64,000 nt of DNA, from positions 3,782,001-3,846,000 of the forward strand of contig CAUJLY010000004.1 of the NCBI GenBank assembly GCA_963281155.1. The letters run 5' to 3'. The notes under the pieces were generated by a model. It was not told the origin of the DNA, made no database searches, and saw only the letters and a program-made list of their open reading frames with translations. The position numbers were made by a program, and so were the translations under genes. Source of the stretch: Rhabditophanes sp. KR3021. Taxonomy: Eukaryota; Nematoda; Chromadorea; Rhabditida; Alloionematidae. Below are positions 47,701 through 59,829 of this stretch, in pieces (position 1 is the stretch's first letter; the number at the start of each line of letters is the position of its first letter).

Positions 47701-50700
47701 TAATTAAATAAAGATTTAAACACGATACACGTAAAATGCCTTTCATCTATATTCATATTTCGAATGTGCAAAAGTTTTAAAGAACGGATAGTATACAGTC
47801 ACTGTAGTTTAAACATTTATTACAAAATATAAAAGTAGTGACCCCCACAAACAAATCATTTTCCAATGCAAACGTTGGTAACAATTCATTCCAGATGTTT
47901 TGATCACAATGTATGCAAGTGAGAAATCAGTTGGATTTAAGAGAATACCTATTTCGGAATTGATTTATGTAAGCAATAATCGGGCTTCAGGTAATGGCAA
48001 GTACATTGGAAAAATTACTCCGATCCATTTACAACGTATAAACCAAGAGCGTAGTAATTACAAAGAAGATGATATTCCTGCTATTCTTCTTTTAAAGCTT
48101 TTTTTCAGCAAAGTTTCAAAGAAAAAAAGTTTCAGCAAAATAGTTCTTCCTGGGCAAATAAGATATTATGCTGAATATTTTGAAAACCAGACGAGAAAGA
48201 TGTTCAACAAGGAATGGCAACAAGCAAAAACCAATCCGTTTGCAACGACTGATGTCACTGGCAAGATTGCTATTTATGAAAATAGTATTTCTCCTCCACC
48301 AGGCTGGAAATTCAAGGACGATTGGAAAGTAAAGCGATGTCATGATATGTGGGTAGGAGCTGACGCCGGGCACAATAAATTTGAAGATACGGTTTATGAA
48401 AAATATAGAAAAAATGGCAAGAAGTGGGAATTTAATGGATTTTCTGACTTTGATGGAAATTCGCTTGATCCAGAACTGATTGCGAAAGCACCCGAGGGTT
48501 GGAAATACGATGAAAATTGGAAAGTAGACAAAAATGTTCTTGGAGATCCAAAGGGCTTTTTGTATTCAATGAAAGAAGACTTTTGGACAAATCAAAATAG
48601 CTTAGATGTGACTGAAAAATTTACGCATGTCTTTAAAAGAAGGAAGTTGATTCGTATGAGGACTTTAAAGGCAGATACTAAGAGATTGGATCTTGATCAT
48701 TTAATTTCCTTTAAAGAAAAATTGGGCGAAACTGGTTGGGAATATTCTAAAAAGTTTGGCGAACCGATTCATGTCTTAGCCCAGAGTAGTGATCGATTCA
48801 GAAGAAGGCGTTATGTTAGGGAAATGGTAAGGGAAGAAAAAAAGACAACCAAAAATCAAATATCATTAGCAATACTGATTGTGTTTCGAACATGGTTGCC
48901 AGAATTTATGAAGTTCACGATACTTGCAGCATGTTTCAACTTCGAGTTTATGTTTTATGGGGAAGAGAACTTTTGGATAATACTTCAAAAATCAAACGTG
49001 TTTTTGTGAGAGTAACCTTTCTCAATAAATCTCAGGTAATTAAATTGATCAAACATAAACTAGCTTTATTGGGGTTAATAAATATGAAAACTCAAGAACA
49101 TAATTAAAACTTAAGTTAATAACAATTATACAACAATTTTTAACCCCTACGTCAATTTAGGAAAGTATTTACATAGGCAATTGCGTAAATCCGGTTTGGA
49201 ACGAAATGATTTTATTTGATAGAGTTTTAGTTCCAGGAAGTGTTAATTCGATGGTAAACCATCCTCCGTTGGTATTCGTTGAAGTAATTGGTGAAGCACA
49301 TAGTGAAGTAGAGATATTTTTAGGGCGCTTCACACTTAAGCCAAACTTTTCTATCTCAAATCAGAAGAAAAATACGGAATTATGTTGGTCGCCACTGATT
49401 TTGCCTCGAAATAAGTCATATGGAAGTTTGTTAATTGGCAGTGACATGCTTTTGATTAACAAAGAAACACAAAAAATTGATATTGATGACCCAGTTGCTA
49501 AGAAGGAAAATGCTGGAAGATATGAAATCCCAGTAGAGATTATGCCTCGATTTGTCAAATACAATATTCAAATATTATGTTGGGGAGTGAGAAATTTATC
49601 AAAACACAAATTATTGGCAGTTAAAAAGCCATTTGTTGAAATTTCAATCGGAGATCTTTTGGAAGTAACTGAATCTATAGAAGACTTGAAAAACAATCCT
49701 AATTTTTCAAAAAATTTAGTCTATTTCAAAAATGTTAGCTTGCCAGAACGTTTGTATTTTTCTTCCCCAATTATCTTAACTCTAAGAGATAAGAGAATAT
49801 TTGGGTCAAAACCAATAATTGGAACATCTCTCGTTCAGAATTTTGATCGCTTTGAAATTAAAACCAATGCTATTCAAAAACCTGTTCCGTTTTCTAGATG
49901 GATTGATTATGACAGTTTGATGTCCATTGAAATCAAAGCTTACGAGGAAGAGATTTTTAAAATGAATCTTGACGAGGAAAATGCAGATTCTTACTTTACC
50001 AAGTATAGAATTGACTGGTGGAGCAAATATTATTTTTCATTGGGTGAAAAGGACAAAGCACGTGGGTATAGTGAATCTGAGTTGGAGCCATTGGCTATTT
50101 ATGGACAATCATTGGAAGATTCTGATGAATTTAGAGGTTTTTGTGATTTTCTCCAAACATTCAAGTTCGGAAAAGTCAAGAAAAGTAACGGCTATTCAAG
50201 AAATGTAGACATCAAAGGAGAATTAAAAGGCAGATTGATTATTACTAAAAGTGAGGAACAAAAGGATATAGTGGATATAATTCCAGGAATCGAATTTGAA
50301 AAGCCAGAGTTGTGCATTGTGAGAGTCTATGTAGTCCGAGCTCATTCCCTTGTCACTACGAGAGGACACAAAACATGTGATCCTTACATATCCTTAAGAT
50401 GCGCCAATTTTAAAAAGATTTCACTGAAGAAAGAGTATGTTCCTGACACATTGGATCCTATTTTTGGTAAGCTAAGTTGAACTACAAATATGATTTATAT
50501 TAACATCTCGATAAGGAATGTAGAACTGAATTATTGTTATTTATGCTTTTTGTTAGTGAGATAGCAATATTTTGGGCATTTGTTTGAGTAACGTCAAATG
50601 AACAAGAATTAAAGCTTTTCATTAAAATAATACAAAAATAAGTTATGATTATTGATATTGCAAGCGCTCACCATGGAACTTTGTCAAGGTTTCGCCTTTT

Positions 50701-52478
50701 CTAAGCCCATCACTCCATATTTTAAAACATCTTTTATAAACGCAGGCGGCTTAAAAACGCTAAAAGTGTGTTGTTTAAAAAACTCATCATATATTTATGT
50801 TTTGCATATTCATTATGAGGTTATTCTAGGTCAAGTAATTGAGACGGAAATTTGGATTCCTCAGCAAAAAGATATCGAAATAACTATTATGGACAACCGT
50901 CGATTTTCTTTTGATGAGGAAATTGGAAGCACTACGATTGATCTTGAGAATCGTTTATTGTCTAAATTCAGAGCAACCGTTGGTTTGCCTAAGAAATTCA
51001 ATGTTTATGGGCCTAATATTTGGAGAGACCAATATACTCCAATGGAAATACTGAAGAAATATTTGGAAAAGATGAATCTTCCCCCACCTGAACTTATATC
51101 TGATAAAGAAGGAAATATCGGAATGAAGATATTAGAGTGGACATTTTATTTGAAGGAAGAAGATGTCATTGCTAAGAAGAACCAATTTTCAGGAAGACCT
51201 CACCAAAGATTAGCTCTCCTTATTTTGAATAAAATCGGATTAGTTCCAGAGCATGTTGAAACACGTCCTCTATATAATTCAATTAACAAGTCCATGGAAT
51301 GCGGCAAGGTTGAAATTTTTGTAGATATATTTCCCAAGACATTTGGAAGTATCCCGCCTCAGATTAATATTTCAAAACGTATTCCTGACAAATTCCAACT
51401 TAGAATATCCGTTTTTGAAACTCGTTATGTTATTAATCCCAAAAAAGTGGCCGGCAAAGATGTAAGTTGAATTAAATGTTTAGATTATTTAAATTATTTT
51501 TAGAGTTGTGATATGTATGTAAAATGTCTGCTAAATGGAGCTGATAAAGCGGTTTCTACTGATGTACATTACAACTGCAGTGATGGAAGAGGAAGCTTTA
51601 TGTGGAGATTTGTGTTTGATGTCAATTTCAGTTTTTGGGAAGAAAAACTTTATCAATACAAGAACAAGCGGTTTTTCAGAAAGAAAACTGAAACAACGTC
51701 TGATCCTTTTATCACACTTGAAATTTGTGACAACAAGAAATTCAAGAAAGATTCGTTGATAGGAAGATACACTCTTGACTTGCTTAATATTGAAAAAGGT
51801 GTGATGGAATTAACTGATTTCTACGATGAGGAAGATATCAGGCAAGAAAGACATGCTAAAGCAAACAAAAAAAGATGTCTGTCTACATGTTGTTGCGGAA
51901 TTTGTTCTTGTAAAAAAAACAAAAATATGGGCAGACGTGCACCTAGATACTTTGAATCAACAAGCAGCTCGCCCCCAGTTTCTATTTTTGAAAAACAGAA
52001 CATCAGAGGATGGTGGCCATGTATTTCTTCAAGTTTGACGCCACAACAGGTATCTTTTGATTTTGCTGACTAAACTTAATCCTTGTAGAAAAACGACAAA
52101 CTTATGTATCGAAAGAAGTTTGATAGCGACTCCGATAATGGTTACGACAATTTCAAAGATGAAAATGTTACTGATGAAGCAAAATATGTAACTGGGTATG
52201 TAGAACTAGACATTAGTGTTGTTAATACAGACGAAGCTAAAGAAAATCCCGTTGGAAAAGGAAGAAAAAAACCAAATCACAGTCCAGTCCTGCCAGAAAG
52301 AAAAAGAGACAGATGTGATAGCTTCTTTTTAACTGCTAGAGCAAAGAAATATTGCTGTAGATTTGTCTCTAAAAGATGCATGTGGTCAATTTGCTGTTGT
52401 TTGATCATATTTCTACTTATTGCTGGCTTGATTCAATTCATCTTTAAGTTACCTGAAATTATAATCAACAAAGTATGA
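44794..52478 (+). CDS. fer-1 (ferlin family): Ferlin (FER-1/dysferlin type), multi-C2 membrane fusion protein (one apparent 1-bp frame break)
   Basis: Eight exons: 44794-45021, 45069-45950, 45988-46963, 47895-49035, 49161-50466, 50830-51461, 51504-52049, 52089-52478; about 2033 aa allowing for one break, essentially the length of C. elegans FER-1. Ferlins are tail-anchored Ca-dependent fusion proteins; FER-1 acts in sperm membranous organelle fusion. Seen in order: a Ser/acidic N-terminus of about 110 residues in place of a first C2 domain, a C2 domain (HSFYVLVRIFEAKELASDD), FerI/FerA/FerB helical parts, the DysF region with paired PPPGWKF and APEGWKYD and the FRRRRYVREM tail, several later C2 domains (RVYVVRAHSL, ENRLLSKF, VPEHVETRPLYN), KRWW-like GWWPC, and a C-terminal span (CCCLIIFLLIAGLIQFIF). 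The frame breaks at the A7 run 48837-48843; similarity resumes one frame over. Intron 3 holds a family A copy. Confidence 0.94.
46987..47840 (-). pseudogene. Family A element, copy 2: zinc finger plus GIY-YIG-like gene remnant in ferlin intron 3
   Basis: Minus-strand frames 47656-47372 and 47385-46987 overlap with a +1 shift at the same aligned base as in copy 1 (21790-22477). First part: SEASRAKTRKFKQSKK, DGVSERM, VLNLFPSKSIKELGKYFM. Second part: IGLPTSVDYYDDY, DYQCHCCKE followed by HFRYRNC (C2H2-like), NVGERECDIYIM, and the end KHVLYVGKTTRPITIRMINH, which matches the pattern Y-V/I-G-K/Q-T...R...H of GIY-YIG nuclease domains. Compared with copy 1 the N-terminal third is deleted: the shared 5' flank (47694-47840) joins almost directly to the middle. 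The GIY-YIG fold is incomplete as seen (the first GIY half may be the IYIM strand). Antisense to the ferlin gene. Confidence 0.6.
50684..50759 (-). other. Coding-like antisense exon in ferlin intron 5
   Basis: On the minus strand, an acceptor-like CACACTTTTAG is followed by a 25-codon open frame (begins VFKPPAFIKDVLKYG, ends EKAKP, TGA). GC content and codon use stand out from the AT-rich intron around it. No start exon found; not recognised. Confidence 0.3.
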
Positions 52479-52665
52479 TAATTCACTAATTACTCTTGTT
52501 ATCTGTGTTATCATGTATGATTACAATACCTAAATAGGTGTAGATATAATTTGTTGATATAATATGTCTATGTGTTTGTGGGATATTATTTATGCTTTAA
52601 AATGTTATATTATAGTGACAAATGTTCAGAAAGTGATTAAAAATTCGTTAAAAATGTCCTTTCCA

Positions 52666-55600
52666 TTAGTTTTTAGCTTTCACAGATTTCAAGTATTCCC
52701 CAACAACTTCATAAACTTTGTTTTCACGGACAAGTTGAATAATTGCTTGGATTTCAGGATACATGTATCTGTCGTTGCCAAGAGGGGCACATACTGTACG
52801 AACCAAGTTGTAAACGTCTTCAAGTGGTTTTGTACTTTTTAATGGTCTAAGAAATTCCATAGCTTGACACGCGGCCAATAATTCCATACCTAAAACTGCT
52901 TCAGTGTGCTCGATGATTGTCAGGCACTTACGTGCCGCGAATCCGCCCATGGCAACGTGGTCTTCTTGGTTGACAGATGGAATACTATCGGCGGAAGCTG
53001 GATGGCACAGAACCTAAATTACTTTACTTAAGATTGCTGTAAATGCATTACTTACTTTATTTTCTGAGACTAATGAAGCAGCACAGAGTTGAACTGTCAT
53101 GAAGCCAGAATTTAATCCGCCGTCTGGGGTCAAAAATGTTGGTAGACCGGACAAGTCATGGTTAACCAATCTTTCTAATCTTCTTTCGCTCATTTGAGCA
53201 AGTTCGTGTACTGCGATTCCTAAGTAATCAGCTATTTTACTAACCTGAATTGGATGTAAGTATTATTTATTAAATCATTAATATTATATCTTTATGACAA
53301 TCTTTAGTGGCAGTAGGCCGTTTATTCCTCAGGACATTTATTATTTTAAATGGATAGAACAACATAGAACTTTATCATTTGTCTCAGAAAGGGTGTGGCG
53401 TTGATGGAAAGTTTACATCTTCAATCCATGGTGGGGTTTTTTTGCTTCAGCTTGGAGCCATGGAAATATGTAAACATATTCACTAGTATCTAACTTAGCT
53501 ACAGCTGTCATAAATTCTCGTGCCATGTCTCGTGCTTTGCTAAAAAAAGAAATAACAATTGGGGCATTAGACTCAATATCGTTCATTAATCCCGACTCAA
53601 CAATCGTCTTAGCGTTGGCATTCTCATCAAATGTAAATAATATAGAAATACCTATTTAAACTTAAATCTTAAAATTAAAGTGTTTCAAATAAAAAAACGT
53701 TTTGGAACAAAGAGTTGCATTATATTATTTGATATTTTTACGATGAACAAGAGAAATGACAACGCAAGTAGTGAACTTCCAACAAAGATGCCAAAAGTAG
53801 ATGTAACACCGAGCTTAAGAAGAGATGAAACCATAAGTCAAGGTGATGGGCAGCTGGTCAGAATGAAATAATTAATCAATATATTAATTAAAATTTCAGC
53901 TCAAGTAAATGTGCTGTCTCAGCAATTGGCAAGAGTATCTACAATAGATGTTAGAAGTTTTCAAGAGGAGTATAATGATTGTGTTCAACATTTCAAAGAA
54001 CATGTGTTAGAGAAATATGAGTTGACTGTCGGTAGTTCTGAACGTGCAAATGCTTTAGTTTTGAATACCATAATACATTCTTAGAAAATGTAGAAAGTCT
54101 TGGCATGCAATTACACATATATGCACTTGAAATTGTGGGAGATAGGCGGTTCATGGAAGGGTTTGTAAAAGCTGTGGGTAGAAATAGTAAAGGCAAAAGA
54201 AACTATGACAAGCTTGAAGATTATTGTCAACATATTGGATTTGTTGAAAATATCTGCCAATAATGATTCCAAATTCGAAGTTAATGGAATGTTAGGCACT
54301 TGGTGAACGATGTGAAAAAACCTTTAGCAACTGATAGTGAATTCAGCATCAAGATGGGCGCTATGACATATTTTCCAGGGTACTTGAAAATAAAGAAGCT
54401 CCCGATGTAAGTGAATATGAAGAACATTGCAGCTATATGACGGAAGAATTAAGTGATGTTCAGCTTGCAAGCTACCTTTTGGTGATGAAAAAATAAATAT
54501 TTTTGACAGTTTTAATCAAGATTCATATGTATTTAAACATCCCGATATTGTCAAAAGAATTAGTGGTATTGCTCTCAAACAAATATTTGAAAACATATCT
54601 AATTCCTTAGTTTTTCTTAATAAATTTTGATCTTATTCACAATATGTGTTCAAAAAGTTTTAACTCACAGCTTCACCGTGGAAATTACCTCCCGAAATAA
54701 CTTCCTTTCTATCGGCAAAAATAAGAGGATTATCAGTTGCTGAGTTCATTTCAGTTTCAATTATTCCATGTGCAAAGTTAATTGTGTCAAGAACTATTCC
54801 ATGCACCTGTGGGACACATCTAGAAAATATTGCTTAATCTCTCCGTCATAATGATAATATAAATTAAAGAACGTGTTTTACCTCAAAGTATATGGATCTT
54901 GTACTCTTCCACAGTCTTTATGTGAATCGGCAATTTCACTAGGATTAGTTTCAGACGACAGCAAAGCTCTAATTCTGCTCGCTGATTTTCCTTGCCCGAC
55001 ATGGGGCCTTACTTTATGCACATCTTCATCAAAGGCTTTGGTGGTACCTTTGAGTACTTCAATACTTAAAGAAGCAATGATATCGGCTTGCTTTGCAATA
55101 TTTTTAGCTCTAGTAACAGCTAATGCACTCATTGATGTCACCATTTGAGTTCCATTGATAAGAGCTAGCCCTTCTTTAGGCCCTAATTTAATGGGTTCAA
55201 GGCCGTTGATTTTAAGTACGTTGGCAGCATCATCCCATCCTGACATTTTTAATAAATTTTCAATAGATTTGTAATAAATTTTCAATAAATTAGTTATTAA
55301 CCCCCTCTGATTTTCCTTTAAAAATGTACCTTTTAACTTATATTAATCAAACTAGCATGAAACGACAGTTTTCCGAATTGTATCTATCGAACTAAACCTG
55401 TTACCCTCAGAAGCACCTTACTATATTCTGCATATTGTATATGCTTATTTCCCCCCTTTTCGTACTAAATAAACATTTTTTGATTATCTCTTTTCTGGCT
55501 CTTTCCCGTAATCAACTAGCAGATTGTAACACGCCTTCTATCCCATTTATTATACTTCCTTCAATTACTATATTACTAAATTGTTATTTTAGTTTTGCTT

Positions 55601-58235
55601 AAAGACCGCACTCATTCTTGAGGTGTATCTAAGAATGGACCCAAAACACAATGACTCCAAAAAAGGCCATGGGGATTACACGACTCTTGAAGGATATCAG
55701 CCTGGAAGTTGGGGAGAAGAAAGTTACAAAGGCTGATGAGAATCATTTGGCTGCTACAAAAAACACAAATTATGCAACTGCTGGTAAGTGAAATTGGTAA
55801 TAATTATATTGCATATTCGTTTCTTTAGAGCAACGGTTCTCAGGTGTAGGAGAAAGGTCAGAGTTGGCAAAACCTGTTTAGCAGCATTATTTGCTAGTAA
55901 TTGGCAATACACTTTCTCCAACAAAGAAAAAGTCTTTGATGAGATCGTTAACGCCAAGAAAAAACTTATTGTTTTGAAGAAATCCTACCCTTCAAAGACG
56001 ATCACGAAAAATATTGAGTGCATCTTGATAGACATCTTCGCCGTCAACTCACAAATTTAGCTCGGGAAAGCCGTCATTACCTTCTTTGTTTGACATGTAT
56101 CTAGCAACAAATAGCGATGTCACTAAATTAATTTTAAAGGATTTTGTCAGTTTCGAGCCCTTAGATTTTCTCCCAAAGCGTTAGCCTCATTTTTAGTTAT
56201 TTTAATGAATTTTTGATTTACCTGTTTTTTGACTCCACATTTGTCCTTCTCCAAGCATGCCTAAGGGAAGAGTCATTATATATCTAATGGTTTTAAAAAA
56301 TAAATTTGAATCTAATTATGTTTTAAGACACTAATTGCTAAATCGGTTTTGTTTAGCAATCAAATTAGCTTCATCCTCTAAAAGGTGTTTTATATCCCAA
56401 TTAAGTTGATATTTTGATTATGAAGCGTGAATTACAAGATACAGGAAGTGGTGGACCTCCTAGGAAGATTGATGTTCTCAATACAACTGCCCGTTAACAA
56501 TAAGAGAAGAAGTCAATGCAGACTGTAAGTTATCAACTATAAACATAATCATCAATTTTGCAGTGGTAGAAAAGCTAAGTCAGTCATTTAAAAAAGTCTC
56601 AACGAATAAACATATTGTTTTGCCTGCGATTGAGCCAATGGAAGTCGATTTAGATCAACAGCGAGAATTGATTCTGCAAGAAGAATATCTATTGTAATGG
56701 AAAATTTGAAGAAAAATGTAGTGGAATGTTTCGAAAGTTGCAAATGAATGCTTATTTAAAGATCATTTCGTCTATAAAATGGAACCAACTTTCAATCCTA
56801 ACAATGAACTCAAAATTGTGAAGGAGGCAAGTAGAAATAAATGTCAAAGCTGCAAAACCACTTTTAATAAGACTAACAGTTTTTCATACCTTCTAAAGAA
56901 AAGAGTATGACACAAATTGAGAAGTGAGTTTATGGGGACTTTTGAAGAGGAAAAGCAATTATCAAGTGTTAAGTTCTTTGTGAAGGTTATGGGGAATTGG
57001 AAAAGGCTAAATCACGGAAACAATCTATATACGCCTTAATTGAATTGTCTGCTGATGTGAATGTCAAAAAAGTGTTTTTGATGAATTTTCTACACTGGAG
57101 TACGAAGCAACGTAAGAAGACTTCTTCATCACATTGCAGATGCCAAACTTTACTTCAGAAGATTCATCCCATTAAATAACAAAGAGACAAGGATTATGGA
57201 GATTTTGGGAAATGAGAGACTAATTGTTTCTTTCTATTGTGATAAATTAACTGCAAATAAAGCTCTTCCTTAAGTACGCTGTTACGATGGATTTTCAAAC
57301 TGTGCTAACGAACATCGATATGTCAGGACAATAGAATGATGTAATGTTCAAAAGCATCCTTAAAGGGTCAAAAGAATCTCAGAGATTGCTCTAAACCAAT
57401 TATATTCTTCTTTAAAACACGCTTCTTCTCAAAAATATTCTGCCTAATCTAAATATTTTGTCTCCTTTTTGATAAATGATTTGATATTCATCAACTGCTA
57501 TTTCTTATAAAATTTTTTGACTGTTTTTATCTTACCTAAAATGAAAATTAAATTAATATTAGTTAAGCTCGTAAACGCAGTACCTAGGGCAAGATGAGCA
57601 AGTGGGCACAAGTCTCCTGAACATCCCACCGTCCCTTGAGACGGGACATAAGAAATACAGAATGCATTGAATGCAGCAACAAGTTTTTCAACATTTTCCA
57701 AGGAAATTCCACTGTAACCTTTGGCCAAAACATTAATGCGTAAAGCAAGTAACATTCTAGCTCTTCCTGGAGTTAATGGAGGGCCATATCCTGTCGAATG
57801 ACTTCTAATCAAGTTTATTTGAAGTTGCTCAATGTTCTCTTTGCCAACATGAATATTAGCAAATGTTCCGAATCCAGTTGTAATTCCATAAACAGTCTGA
57901 TGGTTATCAACGATTTCTTTTAAGAAAGCCGTGGCTTTTCTAATTTTTATCTTGGATTCTTCACTGATAGACATTTGAACGTTAATGTCGTCACATCTGG
58001 CTAACTCGCCAGTTTTCAATGAGCTTCCGTCTAACACAAGATGTAGAGGCTTACTATCAGTCCTATACGCAAATTGTAAAAGTGCATGAAATGTTACTTA
58101 CTTATTGACGTCATTGATGGTATAATCAATGCAGTTCAGATTATGATCAGTGCTGGTTTTCTGGCCAGTAATTTTAGTTGCTTTAAGATAGGCATATTCC
58201 AAAGAATTATTATCACTAGAAACAGATCCAACCAT
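52666..58235 (-). CDS. haly-1 (HAL): Histidine ammonia-lyase (histidase)
   Basis: Seven exons: 58235-58102, 58062-57584, 56260-56222 (39 nt), 55239-54882, 54819-54669, 53244-53056, 53013-52666; all in phase; 565 aa (human 657, which has a longer N-terminus). It removes ammonia from histidine to give urocanate, in the cytosol. Visible: [11 protein letters not shown], the cofactor-forming region [28 protein letters not shown] in the micro-exon, [63 protein letters not shown]. The electrophilic MIO group is normally made from Ala-Ser-Gly; here the triad is Cys-Ser-Gly. Introns 2, 3 and 5 (1323, 982, 1424 bp) carry plus-strand coding-like inserts; the other introns are about 40-65 bp. Confidence 0.95.
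53743..54610 (+). pseudogene. Family B remnant, copy 2, in HAL intron 5, antisense to host
   Basis: ATG at 53743 ([18 protein letters not shown]) with [11 protein letters not shown], a donor in phase 1 (53842/53843), a 57-bp intron ending AATTTCAG, then exon from 53900: [33 protein letters not shown], then a stop near 54082. Past the stop the frame shifts and coding-like sequence continues ([34 protein letters not shown]) until about 54500, with more breaks. The conserved intron position and the similarity to 23860-24343 show a real former gene family. Composition (Gln/Asn/Ser-rich start, helical middle) does not identify it. Confidence 0.55.
55651..56060 (+). pseudogene. Nested coding-like locus in HAL intron 3, antisense to host
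   Basis: ATG 55651 ([19 protein letters not shown]), donor ACTGCTG|GTAAGTG at 55783/55784, a 45-bp intron ending TTTCTTTAG, second exon from 55829 ending at TAG 55879-55881 after 61 codons. One frame over, an open coding-like stretch continues to 56060 ([30 protein letters not shown]), so a 1-bp loss near the A4 run at 55868-55872 would join them into about 120 aa. The typical 45-bp intron argues for a former gene. The ALF...-type helix recalls BEN domains only faintly; not recognised. Confidence 0.4.
56420..56700 (+). pseudogene. Possible family B relative, copy 3, in HAL intron 2, antisense to host
   Basis: ATG 56420 ([20 protein letters not shown]) stops after 25 codons; a donor/acceptor pair (ACT|GTAAGT near 56523 and TTTTGCAG near 56563) leads to [14 protein letters not shown] and [18 protein letters not shown]. 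The start (M-x-K/R..., P-x-K-x-D-V) and the post-intron V-x-x-LSQ parallel copies 1 and 2, but similarity is slight. Decayed coding-like pieces continue to about 57300. Confidence 0.35.
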
Positions 58236-59829
58236 TTTTGTAGCAAGGTATTTTAAATTTCTTAACTTTCCATGAAGCGAATGTTCTTTTATACTTTGAA
58301 AATATATGGATCCGCCCTTCCTTTATGATCAAGATTGCCTTGAAAATATAGATAACAAGTAAAATTAAGTCATAAAAAATATATTAATTTTGAATCTAAT
58401 TCTGTGAGCGTGTGCATCACGTTTATTTTGATAGTTCTAAATTATCTTGAGGTTAATAATTTTAATTTACGTTATTTATCACAATTTAATTGCCAAATTT
58501 ATTCATCCATTAAAGAATAATGTTTAATCAAATGCTTTAAAAAGAGTTTAATTGGAATTAGTATAACTACATTGAACTTTTACATCACCAATTACCCTTT
58601 TATGATTAATTGATAGAAGCATTTTACTATCTTCCTTTAATATACAAATTATGGCTGAATAAGGTTTGATTTACTATCATAATTGCCTAAATCTAGTTTC
58701 ATTTACAAAATTATTGGGAATAGGAAAATTTTATTACTAAAATAAATTTTCGTTAAAAAGGACACAAAAGTGTAACAAAATGCTTGAACACATTATTCAG
58801 GCGATAAATTATACGTTATCTAGGTAACAAATGATACATTATCTAGTCAAAAAATATACATTATCTAGTTAACAAATTAAACATTACTTAGTTAAAAAAT
58901 GTCTTATTATAAAAACGTCTATTTTTATTTGCACAAATCTAACTGTCATGTATCTATTTGAATTTACAAAAAGTCTTACTTAGTATAAAGAATGTTTTAG
59001 TTGGTTTATAACAAAACATCTTATTGCACGCATAAGAAAGGCTTTTGATTTAATTTACAAAAATGCCTTGGTAATAGATTGTTGCATCCATATTTACTTC
59101 TCATTTCTTTTCGATTTGAACAGCTTGAAATGATCAAACTTTATATATCAAATTAAATAATTTTTTTAATTGGAGTTTCAAAGACTATGAATAGTGCAAA
59201 CACAGGATAGATCACGTTACGTAATGTGCTATTTTATTTGTTTAGTCCACAGATTGTCAATAATAGTTTTAAGTGTTAGTTTGTCAAACTTTTCAAGTAG
59301 ATACAATAAAACGGTATGCTTTTTTATTTAAATTGCTGCTACTTTGAAAATAAATGAATTAGTGTAAAAACGATAATAAATTACAAAACATGTTTTCCCT
59401 TCATAAAACAATGACTGTAAAAATTTAACTTGAAATTTGGTTAATCATAAATTTCCTTCCAACCTTAGAATATATTGCACATACTACAACTGATAAAAGG
59501 GGTATATATAATTGGAAGCATTAACCACATCAATTAAATATTTTCATGGAAAAGATTTTTCCATAAAATACACCACTTCTAAACAAAACATAAAAAGACT
59601 AAAAATACACCAATTTCAATATTTTATTGTTTACAGCACCAAAACACTAATTTCCAAATCAAGTTATACAAATGACTTATAAATGGTATAGTTCCCCTGA
59701 ATACAACTGCCATAACACAATAGAGACAATACATTAGAAAATATATATCGATATTTCAATATATTTCGCTACATTTCAACATGTTTGAATCTAAAGAATA
59801 CAGATATTATCTAAAATACATGAATCATT
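58236..59829. other. AT-rich intergenic region upstream of HAL
   Basis: 1.6 kb between the HAL start (-) and the pseudokinase stop (-). Contains the 23-bp tandem repeat at 58806-58896; no coding or RNA feature seen. Confidence 0.5.
58806..58896. repeat. Tandem repeat, 22-23 bp unit, four copies
   Basis: Unit aaattatacgttatctagg of copy 1 recurs with changes at 58829, 58852 and 58874; each keeps the acrttatctag-like core. Confidence 0.85.

Noticed and set aside
50652..50829. Sense-strand upstream extension of ferlin exon 6
   Set aside because: It is intronic: the TTATTCTAG acceptor at 50829 restores the conserved ferlin sequence and phase, while the extension matches nothing.
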